A stretch of 54,817 nt of DNA from Pseudomonas sp. NFR16 (GCF_900108875.1 NZ_FNYJ01000002.1:104341-159157); one strand, 5' to 3'; positions 9,087-18,588 are shown, counted from the stretch's first letter. Numbers and translations are program-made. Notes: generated by a model not told the origin, from the sequence alone.

Positions 9087-9569
9087 TCAGCAGTCGGTGG
9101 CCTTGAGGAAAATCGCCGCCAACTGCTCGATGCCCGCCTGATCCTCTTCACTGAAACGCGCCAGACTCGGACTGTCCAGGTCCAGCACGCCGATCAGTTT
9201 CCCGTCCTTGACCAACGGCACGACCAGCTCGCTGTTCGACGCGCTGTCGCAAGCGATATGGCCCGGAAACTCGTGCACGTCCAGCACCCGCTGGGTTTTT
9301 CGGCTTTGCGCCGCAGTGCCGCAGACGCCCTTGCCGAACGGAATCCGCACGCAGGCAATCTGCCCCTGAAACGGACCCAACACCAACTCCCCATTGCGAT
9401 TGAGGTAGAAGCCGGCCCAGTTCAAATCGTCCAGCTGGGTATAAAGAAACGCCGAGAACTGCGCGGCATTGGCGATGAAGTCGCGCTCGTCGGCCAACAG
9501 CGATTCCAGTTGGGCAGCCAGCAGACGGTAGCCATCGAGGCCCTCGCCCGCTGCATTCAAATCGATCAT
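9087..9569 (-). CDS. msrC: free methionine-(R)-sulfoxide reductase, GAF domain
   Basis: 160 aa from the ATG at 9569 (GGAG 7-8 nt upstream), forming one GAF domain. The three family cysteines are present with the right spacing: Cys73 in IACVRIPFG, Cys83 in GVCGTAA and Cys107 in HIACDSAS, equivalent to Cys84/94/118 of E. coli MsrC. It reduces free Met-R-sulfoxide in the cytoplasm using thioredoxin. Its start overlaps the stop of the upstream AAA ATPase gene by 4 nt, so the two are translationally coupled. It complements msrB at 13.5 kb, which acts on protein-bound Met-R-sulfoxide. Confidence 0.9.
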   Translation of the reverse strand: MIDLNAAGEGLDGYRLLAAQLESLLADERDFIANAAQFSAFLYTQLDDLNWAGFYLNRNGELVLGPFQGQIACVRIPFGKGVCGTAAQSRKTQRVLDVHEFPGHIACDSASNSELVVPLVKDGKLIGVLDLDSPSLARFSEEDQAGIEQLAAIFLKATDC

Positions 9570-10459
9570 GGATGTTGCTCCAGCATTTTCAAACCAACCC
9601 AGTAACGGGCGAACTGATAGGCACAGCGGCCGTTGCGATTGCCGCGGCCGGTTGCCCAGCGCACGGCCTGAATCTCGAGTTCCTGGTCTCGCTGCCAGGG
9701 CAGCCCGGCCTTGTCCGCCAGCTCGCCGACCCAATGTTCCACCACGTCGAGGAAATGCTCCTGAGTGAAGGGGTAGAACGACAACCACAGGCCGAAGCGG
9801 TCCGACAGTGCGATCTTGTCTTCCACCGCTTCGCTGGGATGAATTTCGCCGTCATCGCCGCGCTGCCAGTGAGCGTTGTCACTCTCTTTCTCCGGCACCA
9901 GGTGGCGCCGGTTGGACGTGGCATAGAGCAGCACGTTGTCCGGCGCCTGTTCGAGCGAGCCGTCGAGTACGCTTTTGAGCACGCGGTAATCGCCCTCGCC
10001 GGATTCGAACGACAAGTCGTCGCAGAACAGCACGAAGCGCTGTGGCAGCTTTTGCAGTTGTTCGACCACCCGCGGCAGGTCACCCAGATGATCGCGCTCG
10101 ATCTCGATCAGGCGCAGACCGGCCTTGGCATGCTCGGCGAGTAACGCGCGCACCAGCGAGGATTTGCCGGTACCCCGTGAGCCCCAGAGCAATGCATGGT
10201 TGGCAGGCAGGCCGTCGATGAACTGCTGGGTGTTGCGACCCAGTTGTTCGCGCTGCCGATCGACGCCGATCAGGTCGCTCAGGCGCATGTCAAGCGTCAC
10301 GTCCAGCGGCATCAGATACCCCGCACGTCCCTCCCGCACCCAACGCGCCGCCAGCGACGTTTCCCAGTCCACTGGCTCGCGCAGCGCCGGCAATAAAGGC
10401 TCGAGGCGCGCCAGAACCGATTCGGCGCGTTCCAGAAAAGCGTTCAACCGAGAATCCAC
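9566..10459 (-). CDS. DUF815-family AAA ATPase
   Basis: 297 aa. Walker A GSRGTGKS is at residues 93-100, Walker B FVLFCDDLSFE near 140-150 and a sensor-like YATSNRRHLVPE follows. These are the hallmarks of the DUF815 (PF05673) ATPases. The N-terminal 60 residues are helical, and the C-terminal lid carries GNRNGRCAYQFAR. The cellular target of the family is unknown. It is the first gene of a coupled pair with msrC, with an ATGA overlap, and is divergent from the hybrid kinase gene about 100 nt away. The family assignment is secure; the function is not. Confidence 0.88.
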   Translation of the reverse strand: MDSRLNAFLERAESVLARLEPLLPALREPVDWETSLAARWVREGRAGYLMPLDVTLDMRLSDLIGVDRQREQLGRNTQQFIDGLPANHALLWGSRGTGKSSLVRALLAEHAKAGLRLIEIERDHLGDLPRVVEQLQKLPQRFVLFCDDLSFESGEGDYRVLKSVLDGSLEQAPDNVLLYATSNRRHLVPEKESDNAHWQRGDDGEIHPSEAVEDKIALSDRFGLWLSFYPFTQEHFLDVVEHWVGELADKAGLPWQRDQELEIQAVRWATGRGNRNGRCAYQFARYWVGLKMLEQHP

Positions 10460-10562
10460 GATGTCTCCTTGATTTAACTGGTTAAAGCCGGTCTGCGATC
10501 AGCTATGCTTGCCCCGCGATGGACACAAGAAGTGCAAGTGCCCTACCGGATCAGGCGCCCTC

Positions 10563-12884
10563 ATGGATATAGCAATCACCCACCGACTGTCGTTCAAACA
10601 GGCCCGTTTGACTGTGCTGATCGGCTTCATTCTGGGAACCCTGCTCAGCCTCTTTCAGATTGCGATCGATTATGCCAGCGAAGACGCGTCCATCGATCGT
10701 GAAATTCGCTCTTTGCTGCAAATCAGTCACAACCCCGCCTCGCGCATCGCCTACAACATTGACTCCGAACTGGCCCAGGAGCTGACGCTGGGTCTGCTGC
10801 ACTCGCCCGCCGTGGTCGGTGCGCGCCTGAGCGACAACAACAATGTGCTGCTGGCAGCGGTGTCGCGGCCGGTGACGCAGAGTCCCTATCGCATGGTCAG
10901 CGATTTCCTGTTCGGCCGAAGCCGGGAATTCGTCGACGTCCTGCACCTGGACCACATGCCCAACGAGGCAATCGGCACGCTGTCTCTGGATGTCGACACC
11001 TTCGCCTTCGGCAGCCACTTTTTGCAGCGTGCGGAGATCACTTTGCTCAATGGCTTCGTCCGCAGCCTGTTGCTGGCGTGCATTCTGATGGGGCTGTTCT
11101 ACCTCACGCTGACCAAGCCGCTGACCGGGGTGATCGGTGCGCTCGCCAGCCGCGACCCGCGCAGCCCCAAGCAGAACCCGCTGCCCTGCCCGCCCGGTCA
11201 TGAGAACGATGAAATCGGGGTGCTGGTCAAGGTTGCGAACCGGCAGTTCGAAAACGTCGCCAGCGAATTCGGCCGTCGGCTGGACGCGGAAAATCGTCTC
11301 ACCGATCACCTGAATGAACTGGAGGACATCGTGTCCGCCCGCACGGTCGAGCTCAAGGCCAGCAACGCGCGACTGAGCCAGTCCAACGAGGAACTGCAGG
11401 TTGCGCGCAGTACCGCCCTGGACATGGCGCATGCACGTTCGGCCTTTCTGGCGCATATGAGCCATGAAATCCGTACCCCGCTGAACGGCCTGCTGGGCAT
11501 GCTCGCGCTGTCGCTCGACGGGCCGCTGAGCGCCGAACAACGCCAGCAGCTCTTGATCGCCCATGATTCGGGCAAGGTGCTGGTAGAACTGCTCAACGAT
11601 ATCCTCGATCTGTCGAAATTCGACGCCGGACAACTGGAGCTCGAGCGCATCCCGTTCGACCTCGCGACCCTCATCGAGGACACCGCCAACCTGTTGTCGC
11701 AGAACGCCGCGCCGGCAGTCGAACTGACGTGCCTGATCGATCCGCGCTTTCCTGCGCTGGTGTTGGGCGATCCGACGCGGGTCCGCCAGATCGTCAGCAA
11801 TCTGCTGTCCAACGCATTGAAATTCACCCGCGCCGGTCGCGTGGACGTGCGCCTTAGCCAGCACCATGACAAGGTTCGGATCGAAGTCTGTGATACCGGC
11901 ATCGGTATCGCGCAGGACGCGCAGGCGAAAATCTTCCAGCCGTTCACCCAGGCCGAGGCTGCCATCACGCGGCAGTATGGCGGGACCGGTCTGGGGCTGA
12001 CCCTGACGCACAATCTGTGCGATGCCATGAACGGGCATTTGAGCATCGAATCGACAGCGGGCGTCGGCAGCCGGTTCTGCGCCGACCTGCCCTTGCCGAC
12101 GCACACGCCCGCCCCGCAGTGGCCGTCACTGAAGGGGCGCGTGGTGGTGGTGAGTCCGGCGCACAGCGGTCTTGTGGAGATGTTGAGTCGATTGCTGCCC
12201 GAATGGGGCATCGATTACCGACACTTTTCGGCCGACAATCCGCAGCCGGATGAGCAACCCGACCTGCTCATCACCGATTGTCCGGAATGCCTGATCGGGA
12301 TTCGCCCGGGAACGACCGGTCCGATTCTGTTGGTAACCGCTTACGGCAACTTCATGCCGGGCGAGCAGGTCGCCGCACTGGCGCCCTTGCAACAACAGGC
12401 CCGTCCGCTGTCGCGCAGCGTGCTGCATCAAAGCCTGGCGCGCACGTTGCGAATGGAAGGACAAACCCGTGTGGATCGCCCCCGCGACGGCCTGCCCTCG
12501 CCATTCCGAGCGCGCATTCTGCTGGTGGAAGACAATCCGGTGAATCAACTGGTGGCCAAAGGCATGCTTGGCAAGCTGGGCTGCGAAGTCGTGGTCAGCG
12601 GCAATGGCGCAGAAGCGTTGCAGCAGCTGGAGCACGGCTCATTCGAGCTGGTGTTGATGGATTGCAACATGCCGGTCATGGATGGCTACGAAGCGACTCG
12701 CCTGATCCGGCAGAGCGGGAAATGGCCCGACCTGCCGATCATCGCTCTGACCGCCAACGCTATGCCGGAAGAACGCGAGCACTGCAAGAACATCGGCATG
12801 AACGATTACCTCGCCAAGCCGTTCCACCGGGAAGAACTGAGCCACTTGCTGGATCAGTGGATTCCGGTGGTTCAAGCGCATTAA
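10563..12884 (+). CDS. sagS: hybrid sensor histidine kinase/response regulator, SagS-like
   Basis: 773 aa from the ATG at 10563. In order: TM1 about 15-35, a periplasmic sensor of about 130 residues, TM2 about 160-182, a short coiled linker, a DHp domain with SHEIRTP (His301), a catalytic domain with the N-box QIVSNLLSNALKF, DTGIGIA and GGTGLGL, and a C-terminal receiver with phospho-acceptor Asp700 in LVLMDCNMPVMDG and Lys in DYLAKPF. A degenerate receiver-like stretch may lie between them (about 520-640). SagS of P. aeruginosa, a switch for attachment and biofilm development, has this layout and the same downstream neighbours (gpx, msrB). There is no Hpt domain, so phosphate would leave through a separate HptB-like protein. 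Confidence 0.8.
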   Translation: MDIAITHRLSFKQARLTVLIGFILGTLLSLFQIAIDYASEDASIDREIRSLLQISHNPASRIAYNIDSELAQELTLGLLHSPAVVGARLSDNNNVLLAAVSRPVTQSPYRMVSDFLFGRSREFVDVLHLDHMPNEAIGTLSLDVDTFAFGSHFLQRAEITLLNGFVRSLLLACILMGLFYLTLTKPLTGVIGALASRDPRSPKQNPLPCPPGHENDEIGVLVKVANRQFENVASEFGRRLDAENRLTDHLNELEDIVSARTVELKASNARLSQSNEELQVARSTALDMAHARSAFLAHMSHEIRTPLNGLLGMLALSLDGPLSAEQRQQLLIAHDSGKVLVELLNDILDLSKFDAGQLELERIPFDLATLIEDTANLLSQNAAPAVELTCLIDPRFPALVLGDPTRVRQIVSNLLSNALKFTRAGRVDVRLSQHHDKVRIEVCDTGIGIAQDAQAKIFQPFTQAEAAITRQYGGTGLGLTLTHNLCDAMNGHLSIESTAGVGSRFCADLPLPTHTPAPQWPSLKGRVVVVSPAHSGLVEMLSRLLPEWGIDYRHFSADNPQPDEQPDLLITDCPECLIGIRPGTTGPILLVTAYGNFMPGEQVAALAPLQQQARPLSRSVLHQSLARTLRMEGQTRVDRPRDGLPSPFRARILLVEDNPVNQLVAKGMLGKLGCEVVVSGNGAEALQQLEHGSFELVLMDCNMPVMDGYEATRLIRQSGKWPDLPIIALTANAMPEEREHCKNIGMNDYLAKPFHREELSHLLDQWIPVVQAH

Positions 12885-12925
12885 CGGCTGGGCTGGCGGG
12901 CGAGCGCGATCCCGCCAGGGCCACG

Positions 12926-13414
12926 TTACTGTTTGAGTAACGCTTCGATATCGGATTTCAACTCTTCAGGCTTGGTCAGCGGCGCATAGCGCTTGACCAG
13001 CTTGCCGTCCCGGCCGATCAGAAACTTGGTGAAATTCCACTTGATGGATTCTGAACCGAGCAGACCGGGCGCCTGCTTTTTCAGCTGCACGAACAGCGGA
13101 TGGGCATTGGCGCCGTTGACCTCGATCTTCTTGAACAGCGGGAATGTCACGCCGTAGTTCAGCTCGCAGAAATCCGAAATAGAGCCCTCGTTGCCAGGCT
13201 CCTGCTTGCCGAACTGGTTGCACGGAAAGCCCAACACTATCAGCCCCTGATCTTTGTAGCTCTGCCACAGCTGCTCAAGACCCTTATATTGCGGGGTGAA
13301 ACCGCATTTGCTTGCGGTGTTGACCACCAGCACCGCCTTGCCCGCAAAATCAGCGAGGGTTTTCTGCTCGCCTTTGATCGTCTGCACCGGAATGTTCAGC
13401 AGGTTGTCGCTCAT
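12926..13414 (-). CDS. gpx: glutathione peroxidase (thiol peroxidase type)
   Basis: 162 aa, full length for the bacterial Cys-type GPx family. The peroxidatic Cys37 is in NTASKCGFTPQY, Gln67 in LGFPCNQFG and Trp in IKWNFTKF. It should reduce hydrogen and organic hydroperoxides in the cytoplasm, probably with thioredoxin since bacterial members carry Cys rather than Sec. It lies 105 nt after msrB on the same strand and converges on the hybrid kinase gene. In P. aeruginosa I recall the MarR repressor gene ospR between the kinase and gpx; here only 41 nt separate them and no such gene exists. Confidence 0.93.
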   Translation of the reverse strand: MSDNLLNIPVQTIKGEQKTLADFAGKAVLVVNTASKCGFTPQYKGLEQLWQSYKDQGLIVLGFPCNQFGKQEPGNEGSISDFCELNYGVTFPLFKKIEVNGANAHPLFVQLKKQAPGLLGSESIKWNFTKFLIGRDGKLVKRYAPLTKPEELKSDIEALLKQ

Positions 13415-13449
13415 GGCGATGCCTCGAAGAGAGTTAAGCCGCCAAATTA

Positions 13450-13470
13450 GCGCGCCAATGAATGGCGCGC
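13450..13470 (-). terminator. hairpin between msrB and gpx
   Basis: Perfect 8-bp stem GCGCGCCA/TGGCGCGC with a 5-nt loop, 50 nt beyond the msrB stop and 36 nt before gpx. Only a weak T-rich stretch (TAATTTGG on -) follows, so it may attenuate rather than end transcription. Confidence 0.4.
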
Positions 13471-13519
13471 CATCTGATTATCATCGGTGATATCGACTTA
13501 TACGGTTGGTGTCGCGGGC

Positions 13520-13918
13520 TCACGCCTGACGCGGGACCAGGTCCAGGCACACCGAATTGATGCAGTAACGCAGACCGGTCGGCGGCGGACCGTCCGGAAA
13601 GACATGGCCCAGGTGGGCATCGCACTTGGCGCAGACGACTTCGGTGCGAATCATGCCGTGGCTGACATCGCGCACTTCCACCACTGCACTGCCTTCGATC
13701 GGCGCGTAGAAGCTGGGCCAGCCGCAGCCGGAGTCGAACTTGGTGGTCGAGTCGAACAGTGGATCGTTGCAGCACACGCAGTGATAGACGCCGTCGGTTT
13801 TGGTGCTGTTGTACTTGCCAGTGAAAGGACGCTCGGTGGCTTTGAGGCGACAGACGTTGTATTGCTCCGGATCGAGCATCTGTTTCCATTCTTCGAGGGT
13901 TTTTTCCAGCTTTTCCAC
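13520..13918 (-). CDS. msrB: peptide methionine-(R)-S-oxide reductase MsrB
   Basis: 132 aa from the GTG at 13918, which has a near-ideal RBS (GGAGG, 7 nt spacing); longer starts have none. The Zn site is complete (Cys47/Cys50 and Cys96/Cys99), and catalytic Cys119 sits in GLRYCINS. Cys65 in SGCGWPSF is a likely resolving residue. It repairs Met-R-sulfoxide in oxidised proteins in the cytoplasm. The gene is upstream of gpx on the same strand and divergent from alaA, with 193 nt holding both promoters. Confidence 0.95.
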   Translation of the reverse strand: MEKLEKTLEEWKQMLDPEQYNVCRLKATERPFTGKYNSTKTDGVYHCVCCNDPLFDSTTKFDSGCGWPSFYAPIEGSAVVEVRDVSHGMIRTEVVCAKCDAHLGHVFPDGPPPTGLRYCINSVCLDLVPRQA

Positions 13919-14111
13919 AGGTACACCTCCACAACTGAAAAAGCCCGATCTGTGTCTTTTCCACTGATCGGGTGGCACGTATGATTGCGCCTTCATTTGA
14001 CGCCAGTCTGTCACCCACGTTTCGACTACACAAACCCATTTTGATGGCGTTGTGCTCAGCGGTCCGTCCTCTTCTCACGCGGCGAGCCGTATATTTTCGG
14101 GATCAATCACC

Positions 14112-15323
14112 ATGCAGTTCAGCAAATCGAACAAGCTCGCCAACGTCTGCTACGACATTCGCGGGCCAGTGCTCAAGCACGCCAAGCGCCTGGAAGAGGA
14201 AGGTCATCGCATCCTCAAGCTGAACATCGGCAACCCGGCGCCGTTTGGTTTCGAGGCGCCGGACGAAATTCTTCAGGACGTGATCCGCAACCTGCCGACC
14301 GCGCAAGGCTACAGCGATTCCAAAGGCCTGTTCAGCGCGCGCAAGGCGGTGATGCAGTACTACCAGCAGAAGCAGGTCGAAGGCGTCGGCATCGAAGACA
14401 TTTACCTGGGCAACGGCGTCTCGGAGCTGATCGTGATGTCGATGCAGGCTCTGCTCAACAACGGCGACGAAGTGCTGGTGCCCGCACCGGACTATCCGTT
14501 GTGGACCGCTGCGGTGGCGTTGTCCGGCGGCAACCCGGTGCATTACCTGTGCGACGAGCAGGCCAACTGGTGGCCTGATCTGGATGACATCAAGGCCAAG
14601 ATCACGCCGAACACCAAGGCCATGGTGATCATCAACCCGAACAACCCGACCGGTGCGGTGTACTCCAAAGAAGTCCTGCTGGGCATGCTGGAGATCGCCC
14701 GTCAGCACAATCTGGTGGTGTTCTCCGACGAAATCTACGACAAGATTCTCTACGACGATGCCGTGCACATCTGCACCGCATCGCTGGCGCCGGACCTGCT
14801 GTGCCTGACCTTCAACGGCCTGTCCAAGTCCTACCGGGTAGCGGGTTTCCGTTCCGGCTGGATCGCCATTTCCGGCCCGAAACACAACGCCCAGAGCTAC
14901 ATAGAAGGCATCGATATCCTGGCCAACATGCGCCTGTGCGCCAACGTGCCGAGCCAGCACGCGATCCAGACCGCACTGGGCGGCTACCAGAGCATCAACG
15001 ATTTGATCCTGCCGCCGGGTCGCCTGCTCGAACAGCGCAACCGCACCTGGGAGCTGCTCAACGACATTCCAGGTGTCAGCTGCGTCAAACCAATGGGCGC
15101 GCTGTATGCCTTCCCGCGTATCGATCCGAAGATCTGCCCGATCCACAACGACGAGAAGTTCGCGCTGGACCTGCTGCTGTCGGAGAAGCTGCTGATCGTT
15201 CAGGGCACTGCCTTCAACTGGCCATGGCCGGACCACTTCCGCGTGGTGACACTGCCCCGCGTGGATGACCTTGAGCAGGCGATCGGACGGATCGGCAATT
15301 TCCTGAAGTCGTACAAGCAGTAA
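14112..15323 (+). CDS. alaA: alanine transaminase AlaA-type aminotransferase
   Basis: 403 aa from the ATG at 14112, giving the N-terminus MQFSKSNKLANVCYDIRG that aligns with E. coli AlaA (405 aa). Class I/II aminotransferase motifs are the INPNNPTGAVYSKE loop, FSDEIYDKILYDD and the PLP-lysine segment TFNGLSKSYRVAGFRSGW. The C-terminal LLIVQGTAFNWPWPDHFRVV block matches AlaA almost exactly. It converts glutamate plus pyruvate to 2-oxoglutarate plus alanine in the cytoplasm. The RBS is weak (CGGGA about 11 nt upstream). A REP pair follows the stop. Confidence 0.93.
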   Translation: MQFSKSNKLANVCYDIRGPVLKHAKRLEEEGHRILKLNIGNPAPFGFEAPDEILQDVIRNLPTAQGYSDSKGLFSARKAVMQYYQQKQVEGVGIEDIYLGNGVSELIVMSMQALLNNGDEVLVPAPDYPLWTAAVALSGGNPVHYLCDEQANWWPDLDDIKAKITPNTKAMVIINPNNPTGAVYSKEVLLGMLEIARQHNLVVFSDEIYDKILYDDAVHICTASLAPDLLCLTFNGLSKSYRVAGFRSGWIAISGPKHNAQSYIEGIDILANMRLCANVPSQHAIQTALGGYQSINDLILPPGRLLEQRNRTWELLNDIPGVSCVKPMGALYAFPRIDPKICPIHNDEKFALDLLLSEKLLIVQGTAFNWPWPDHFRVVTLPRVDDLEQAIGRIGNFLKSYKQ

Positions 15324-15332
15324 TGCTGCTCC

Positions 15333-15421
15333 TGTAGGAGCGCGCTTGCCCGCGATAGCGGTTTGTCTGTTAAGTAATGATCGCCTGACAGAGCGCAATC
15401 GCGGGCAAGCGCGCTCCTACA
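15333..15421. repeat. REP inverted pair (REPIN)
   Basis: Two 24-nt arms, TGTAGGAGCGCGCTTGCC onward and its exact inverse ending CGCGCTCCTACA, flank a 41-nt spacer downstream of alaA. It would form a strong cruciform or mRNA 3' stem. The remaining 15422-15607 holds only the htpX promoter region. Confidence 0.9.
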
Positions 15422-15607
15422 ATCCATGTCGTCACAGTCGATCGCGCAACAATCGCTCTCCTCCTACTCTCTTGCCAACGGCCCATAATCGCCTTGGTGA
15501 CGACAAACGACACAGTTTGAAATAGTCGGCTGGTTGAATACCCACCGACATCACCTTATATACCCCGCAACACGTTACACATTCTTCACGAGGAGAAACT
15601 CTCAACC

Positions 15608-16495
15608 ATGATGCGCATCTTGCTGTTTTTGGCCACTAACCTTGCGGTCGTGCTGATTGCCAGCATCACCCTGAGCCTTTTTGGCTTCAACGGGTTCATG
15701 GCGGCCAACGGGGTTGATCTCAACCTCAATCAGCTGCTGATCTTCTGCGCCGTATTTGGTTTCGCCGGCTCGCTGTTCTCGCTGTTCATCTCCAAATGGA
15801 TGGCGAAGATGAGCACGGGCACCCAGATCATCACCCAACCCCGCACCCGTCATGAGCAATGGCTGCTGCAGACCGTAGAACAACTGTCCCGCGACGCTGG
15901 CATCAAAATGCCGGAAGTGGGTATTTTCCCGGCATACGAGGCCAACGCCTTCGCAACCGGCTGGAACAAGAACGACGCGCTGGTCGCGGTGAGCCAAGGC
16001 CTGCTGGAGCGTTTCTCACCCGATGAGGTGAAAGCGGTTCTGGCCCATGAAATCGGTCACGTGGCCAACGGCGACATGGTCACGCTGGCTCTGGTACAAG
16101 GCGTGGTCAACACCTTCGTCATGTTCTTCGCACGGATCATCGGCAACTTCGTCGACAAAGTGATCTTCAAGAACGAAGAAGGCCAGGGCATCGCGTATTA
16201 CATCGCGACGATTTTCGCGGAGATCGTGCTGGGCTTCCTCGCCAGCGCCATCGTCATGTGGTTCTCGCGCAAGCGGGAATACCGTGCCGACGACGCCGGT
16301 GCGCGACTGGCCGGTACCGGCGCGATGATCAGCGCGCTGCAGCGGCTGCGCTCCGAACAGGGCGTTCCTGTACAGATGCCCGACAGCCTTACCGCGTTCG
16401 GCATCAACGGCGGACTGAAACACGGCCTGGCCGGGTTGTTCATGAGCCACCCGGCGCTGGAAGACCGCATCGACGCACTGCGCCGTCGCGGTTGA
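15608..16495 (+). CDS. htpX: membrane zinc metalloprotease HtpX
   Basis: 295 aa, standard length. Two N-terminal membrane segments (about 4-24 and 40-62) precede the M48 zinc motif HEIGH at 147-151. Two more membrane segments (about 160-180 and 195-215) follow, then the third ligand region [17 protein letters not shown]. It degrades misfolded inner-membrane proteins together with FtsH. The RBS GAGGAG lies upstream. The leader contains TTTGAAA followed 17-18 nt later by CCCACC, a weak resemblance to a heat-shock promoter. A terminator follows directly. Confidence 0.95.
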   Translation: MMRILLFLATNLAVVLIASITLSLFGFNGFMAANGVDLNLNQLLIFCAVFGFAGSLFSLFISKWMAKMSTGTQIITQPRTRHEQWLLQTVEQLSRDAGIKMPEVGIFPAYEANAFATGWNKNDALVAVSQGLLERFSPDEVKAVLAHEIGHVANGDMVTLALVQGVVNTFVMFFARIIGNFVDKVIFKNEEGQGIAYYIATIFAEIVLGFLASAIVMWFSRKREYRADDAGARLAGTGAMISALQRLRSEQGVPVQMPDSLTAFGINGGLKHGLAGLFMSHPALEDRIDALRRRG

Positions 16496-16513
16496 TCAAT
16501 CGGCAGTCATGAG

Positions 16514-16543
16514 AAAGGGCGACGTGAGTCGCCCTTTTCTTTT
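16514..16543 (+). terminator. Rho-independent terminator of htpX
   Basis: 10-bp stem AAAGGGCGAC/GTCGCCCTTT with a GTGA tetraloop followed by TTCTTTT, 18 nt after the htpX stop. Confidence 0.92.
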
Positions 16544-16620
16544 GTACGCGTTTTCTTGTGCACATTCTTTTGAGCGCGGAACGTTGGCGCTTGCCCAACG
16601 ACCTGCATCGACCCAATGCC

Positions 16621-17277
16621 CTAACGTCGATACATCCGGTACACCGTCTCGATCAGGCGACTGGCCCCGGCATCAAGAAACTTGCGGCTCTTGTGCAAGA
16701 CGTCATGGTCAGCGATCAGCTTCACCCTCCATTCCGGCGACAACAGTTGCAGGACTTCCTCCTCAGAAACCGAAAAGGGCGGCCCGTCGATCTCCGCCTG
16801 CTCATAATCGAGCGATACGAGCAGCCCCCGGCAGTCGGCGGACAGGATCCGGTTGAGCTGCTCGACATAACGCCAGCGCATGTCAGAGGGCAGCGCGATC
16901 AGCGCTGCACGGTCATACAGCGCTGTGCAATTACCAATGTCCGACGCTTTAAGGGCAAAGAAGTCGCCGCACCAGATCTCGCAGTTGCCGTGGCTGTACA
17001 CCGTGAAGCCGCCACGCTGTTCGATGGCCGGTTGCTGGCGGCGCTCGGCAAAATAGTCCTGCACGGCTTTCTCCGAGAGCTCGACGCCCACGACCTGGGC
17101 GCGCTGATCGACCAGCCAGGCCATGTCGATGCTTTTCCCGCAAAGCGGCACCAGCACGCGCTCCCCGGCCTTGAGGTTCAACTCGGGCCAGAACTGTTTG
17201 AGGTAAGGATTCACTTCACCCTGATTGAAGCCGATCTGATTGATCGCCCAGCGCTCATGCCAAAACTGCGGCTCCAT
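16621..17277 (-). CDS. tpm: thiopurine S-methyltransferase
   Basis: 218 aa, family length. It begins MEPQFWHERWAINQIGFNQ, a hallmark of bacterial TPMT, with the SAM-binding loop RVLVPLCGKSIDMAWL near 40-56 and LYDRAALIALPSDMRWRY near 120-140. It methylates thiopurines in vitro and, in pseudomonads, selenium and tellurium oxyanions, giving tellurite resistance and volatile selenides. It is convergent with htpX and divergent from the dioxygenase gene. The same htpX-tpm proximity occurs in P. aeruginosa as I recall it. Confidence 0.94.
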   Translation of the reverse strand: MEPQFWHERWAINQIGFNQGEVNPYLKQFWPELNLKAGERVLVPLCGKSIDMAWLVDQRAQVVGVELSEKAVQDYFAERRQQPAIEQRGGFTVYSHGNCEIWCGDFFALKASDIGNCTALYDRAALIALPSDMRWRYVEQLNRILSADCRGLLVSLDYEQAEIDGPPFSVSEEEVLQLLSPEWRVKLIADHDVLHKSRKFLDAGASRLIETVYRMYRR

Positions 17278-17380
17278 ACATGCTCCTGATTATTCGATCA
17301 AATGGCACGAAAACTTATATTAGATCCAGATCGATGATCTGCCTGATGATGGCTCATCTTATACGCTCAGGATGCCAGTT

Positions 17381-18148
17381 ATGTTCCCCAGCCTGTTCAT
17401 TTCGCACGGTTCACCGATGCTCGCGCTGGAACCCGGCGAAAGCGGCCCGACACTTCAGCGTTTGGCAGCCGCGCTGCCCCGGCCGAAGGCGGTGGTCATC
17501 GTCTCGGCGCACTGGGAAAGCAACGAGCTGCTGGTCAACGCCAACCCCCAGCCGGAGACGTGGCATGACTTCGGCGGCTTCCCGCCCGCCTTGTTCGCGG
17601 TGCAATACCCGGCGCCGGGCCTGCCTGAAATGAGTCGGCATGTCATGGATCTGCTGGCCGAGGCCGGGCTGCCCGCCCGCCTGGACAGTCGCCGCCCGTT
17701 CGATCACGGGGTGTGGGTGCCGTTGTCATTGATGTACCCGCAGGCCGATGTCCCGGTCGTTCAGGTTTCGCTTCCCACTCGAATGGGCCCCGCGCTGCAA
17801 ACGCGCGTGGGTCAGGCATTGAAACAGCTGCGTGAAGAGCACGTGCTCATCATTGGCTCAGGCAGCATTACGCATAACCTGCGCGAACTGGACTGGCATG
17901 CAGGCCCGGAAAGTGTGGAAACGTGGGCGCTGGAGTTTCGCAACTGGATGGTCGAAAAACTCGCCGCCAATGACGAAGAAGCCCTGCACGACTACCGCCG
18001 ACAGGCTCCCAACGCGGCGCGCAACCACCCGACCGACGAGCATCTTTTGCCGCTGTACTTCGCCCGAGGCGCCGGCGGCGAATTCAGCGTCGAGCACAAA
18101 GGCTTTACCATGGGCGCGCTGGGAATGGATATCTACAGGTTCGGATGA
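17381..18148 (+). CDS. DODA-type extradiol dioxygenase (YgiD/LigB-like)
   Basis: 255 aa from the ATG at 17381 (AGGA 8 nt upstream); an ATG at 17372 abuts its AGG and is less likely. LigB-superfamily ligands are visible as SLFISHGSPML near 5-15, VSAHWES near 45, PFDHGVWVPL near 110 and IGSGSITHNLREL near 165. Proteins of this class are 4,5-DOPA dioxygenase-like enzymes of unknown natural substrate; E. coli YgiD is the closest characterised relative. They bind one metal, often zinc. The gene is divergent from tpm and is followed by a REP-rich gap. Confidence 0.85.
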   Translation: MFPSLFISHGSPMLALEPGESGPTLQRLAAALPRPKAVVIVSAHWESNELLVNANPQPETWHDFGGFPPALFAVQYPAPGLPEMSRHVMDLLAEAGLPARLDSRRPFDHGVWVPLSLMYPQADVPVVQVSLPTRMGPALQTRVGQALKQLREEHVLIIGSGSITHNLRELDWHAGPESVETWALEFRNWMVEKLAANDEEALHDYRRQAPNAARNHPTDEHLLPLYFARGAGGEFSVEHKGFTMGALGMDIYRFG

Positions 18149-18225
18149 GCACTGTGCGTGTACCCGTGTGACAGGTCTTCAAGGTTTGCGGTGTATTGCC
18201 GGGCCGTGTCACGTCGCAATACGGG

Positions 18226-18538
18226 AAGGAGCGCGCTTGCCCGCGAAGGCTGATTTCCGCCGGATGTTCCGGCCTCTTCCCGGCTGAAGCCGGTCCTACT
18301 GACGCTGCGAACTTTTCGTAGGACCGGCTTTAGCCGGGAAGGCGTCGGGTGTTACACCGCTGATTGAAGAGGGCGTTAAGACAGCTGGCTCACTCCCCCC
18401 GGAATTCGTGCCTGAGCCAATGATCCCACCCGCCAGAAATGCCAGTGTAGGAGCGAGCTTGCTCGCAAAGGGGCCGTTCCTGCTGGCAGAGATGTGCTGG
18501 CTGCAAAACCGCCTTCGCAGGCAAGCGCGCTCCTGCAA
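18226..18538. repeat. cluster of mixed REP elements
   Basis: The 495-nt gap between the dioxygenase and deaD genes has no gene. It holds at least five REP ends of two families. GCGCGCTTGCCCGCGA-type ends lie at 18226-18245, 18446-18470 and 18513-18537. CCGGCTGAAGCCGGTCCTAC-type ends form an inverted pair at 18277-18299 and 18318-18340. The last two GCGCGCTTGC-type ends also face each other. A 90-aa reading frame across it is repeat-derived. Confidence 0.85.
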
Positions 18539-18588
18539 CGTCTGCGGTGTTTTGGTGAGATGAACCACTGCGCAGGTGCGCTCAAGGC

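Noticed and set aside
10551..12104. Long reading frame opposite the hybrid kinase gene
   Set aside because: It runs antisense to an intact kinase with all motifs; its composition is typical of GC-rich shadow frames.
14103..15398. 431-aa frame antisense to alaA
   Set aside because: alaA is full length and conserved; the opposite frame has no recognisable domain.
18296..18585. Two short overlapping - strand frames in the deaD downstream gap
   Set aside because: They consist of REP sequence read as protein and lack a ribosome site.
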